DNA from: Desulfohalobiaceae bacterium
GTDB taxonomy: Bacteria; Desulfobacterota; Desulfovibrionia; Desulfovibrionales; Desulfothermaceae
Direction: 5' to 3'
Length of the DNA stretch: 7,011 nt
Assembly: GCA_021737525.1 (NCBI GenBank)
Contig: JAIPDU010000083.1
Coordinates: 1 to 7,011 of the forward strand
In this document: positions 6,570-7,011 of the stretch, in pieces
How positions within the stretch are numbered: position 1 is the stretch's first letter
Layout of the letters: every line of letters starts with the position of its first letter
Program-made: the position numbers and the translations under genes
The notes under the pieces: generated by a model
Databases searched by the model: none
Told to the model about the DNA's origin: nothing
Seen by the model: only the letters and a program-made list of their open reading frames with translations

Positions 6570-7010
6570 CTAATCCAGGATCTTGCTTACTCGGGGTTGG
6601 GTTTCCGGATTGGCGGCATAGCGGCGCCGAGTGAAGTAGCGAAGACCCACGAAGGTCAGGGTAACGAAAAGCAGGCTCAATATGGCGCTGGACAGGTTCC
6701 GGGCCCCGAAAAAGGCCAGTTGGTGGCCCAGGGCCGCTCCCAGAATAAGGGTGGCGAGGGGTAGGAGATAGAGAAGGAGCAGGGCTTTGGCGGGTTTTTC
6801 CGCGGTGAAGGAGACTTGCACCACTTGGCCCGGTCTGGCCCTGATGCTGTTCGTGGCCTCCACGACCATGTAGTCGCGGCCGAAGGGCTCGCAGAGATCC
6901 CTGTTGCCACAGGATTCGCAGGAATAGCCCATGGGGATCTTCACCTTGGCCCTGTGGCCGGGGAGCAGGTGGATGACCTCTCCGGTTTCGGATGCAACGT
7001 CATGTGCCAT
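6570..7010 (-). CDS. RseC/MucC-family membrane protein (SoxR-reducing system type)
   Basis: This 146-residue protein has the RseC/MucC architecture. A short N-terminal cytoplasmic domain carries the cysteine motif CESCGNRDLC (31-40; Cys31, Cys34, Cys40), spaced as in E. coli RseC. A beta-rich stretch ends in GQVVQVSF (61-68), two membrane helices follow at about 76-96 and 107-125, and the tail is basic (RYFTRRRYA). In enterobacteria RseC modulates sigma-E and belongs with the Rsx/Rnf complex that keeps SoxR reduced. In anaerobes such proteins often accompany rnf electron-transfer genes, and a role in redox or iron-sulfur handling at the membrane is an inference. The ATG at 7010 is one base from the window edge, so its ribosome binding site and any upstream in-frame start cannot be seen. 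No convincing terminator follows. Family call good, function open. Confidence 0.8.
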   Translation of the reverse strand: MAHDVASETGEVIHLLPGHRAKVKIPMGYSCESCGNRDLCEPFGRDYMVVEATNSIRARPGQVVQVSFTAEKPAKALLLLYLLPLATLILGAALGHQLAFFGARNLSSAILSLLFVTLTFVGLRYFTRRRYAANPETQPRVSKILD

Positions 7011-7011
7011 A

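Noticed and set aside
6116..6634. A 172-codon + strand frame overlapping korD and the RseC-like gene
   Set aside because: It overlaps two well-supported genes on the other strand and looks like random translation of promoter and hairpin sequence.

Overview
The window reads as a stretch of chromosome from an anaerobic, fairly GC-rich proteobacterium-like organism, most likely a sulfate-reducing Desulfovibrionales-type bacterium (Desulfobacterota). This rests on three things together: a ClpS/ClpA pair, a four-gene ferredoxin-dependent 2-oxoacid oxidoreductase operon in the order D-A-B-C, and an RseC/MucC-type membrane protein. No rRNA or tRNA gene, transposase, integrase, CRISPR array or phage gene is visible, so the protein-coding content is ordinary housekeeping.

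Layout. Positions 1-137 hold the end of an unidentified + strand gene. After a hairpin and a probable promoter (194-221), clpS (406-720) and clpA (722-3001) run on the + strand one base apart, closed by a strong intrinsic terminator (3049-3091). A 457-bp gene-free zone follows. It holds an inverted pair of 37-bp repeats, a long hairpin and a 27-bp palindrome. On the - strand, converging on clpA, lies korD-korA-korB-korC (6177 down to 3459) with overlaps or 3-bp gaps between genes. Its promoter region (about 6228-6323) carries two strong dyads. A further 245 bp without a convincing gene separates it from an RseC-like gene (7010-6570, - strand).

How the genes work together. ClpS delivers proteins with N-terminal degron residues to the ClpA unfoldase, which feeds the ClpP protease (not in the window). 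KorABCD/OorDABC makes an acyl-CoA plus reduced ferredoxin from a 2-oxoacid (probably 2-oxoglutarate) and CoA. The beta subunit holds TPP and one iron-sulfur cluster, and the small delta subunit carries two more clusters. The RseC-like protein is a two-helix membrane protein with a cysteine motif. Relatives occur with SoxR-reducing/Rnf electron-transfer systems, but its own operon lies outside the window.

I do not see a new protein system. The parts that ordinary annotation leaves unexplained are non-coding: the 32-bp dyad just downstream of the predicted kor promoter, the inverted repeat over its -35 element, and the repeat pair plus palindrome between the two converging operons.
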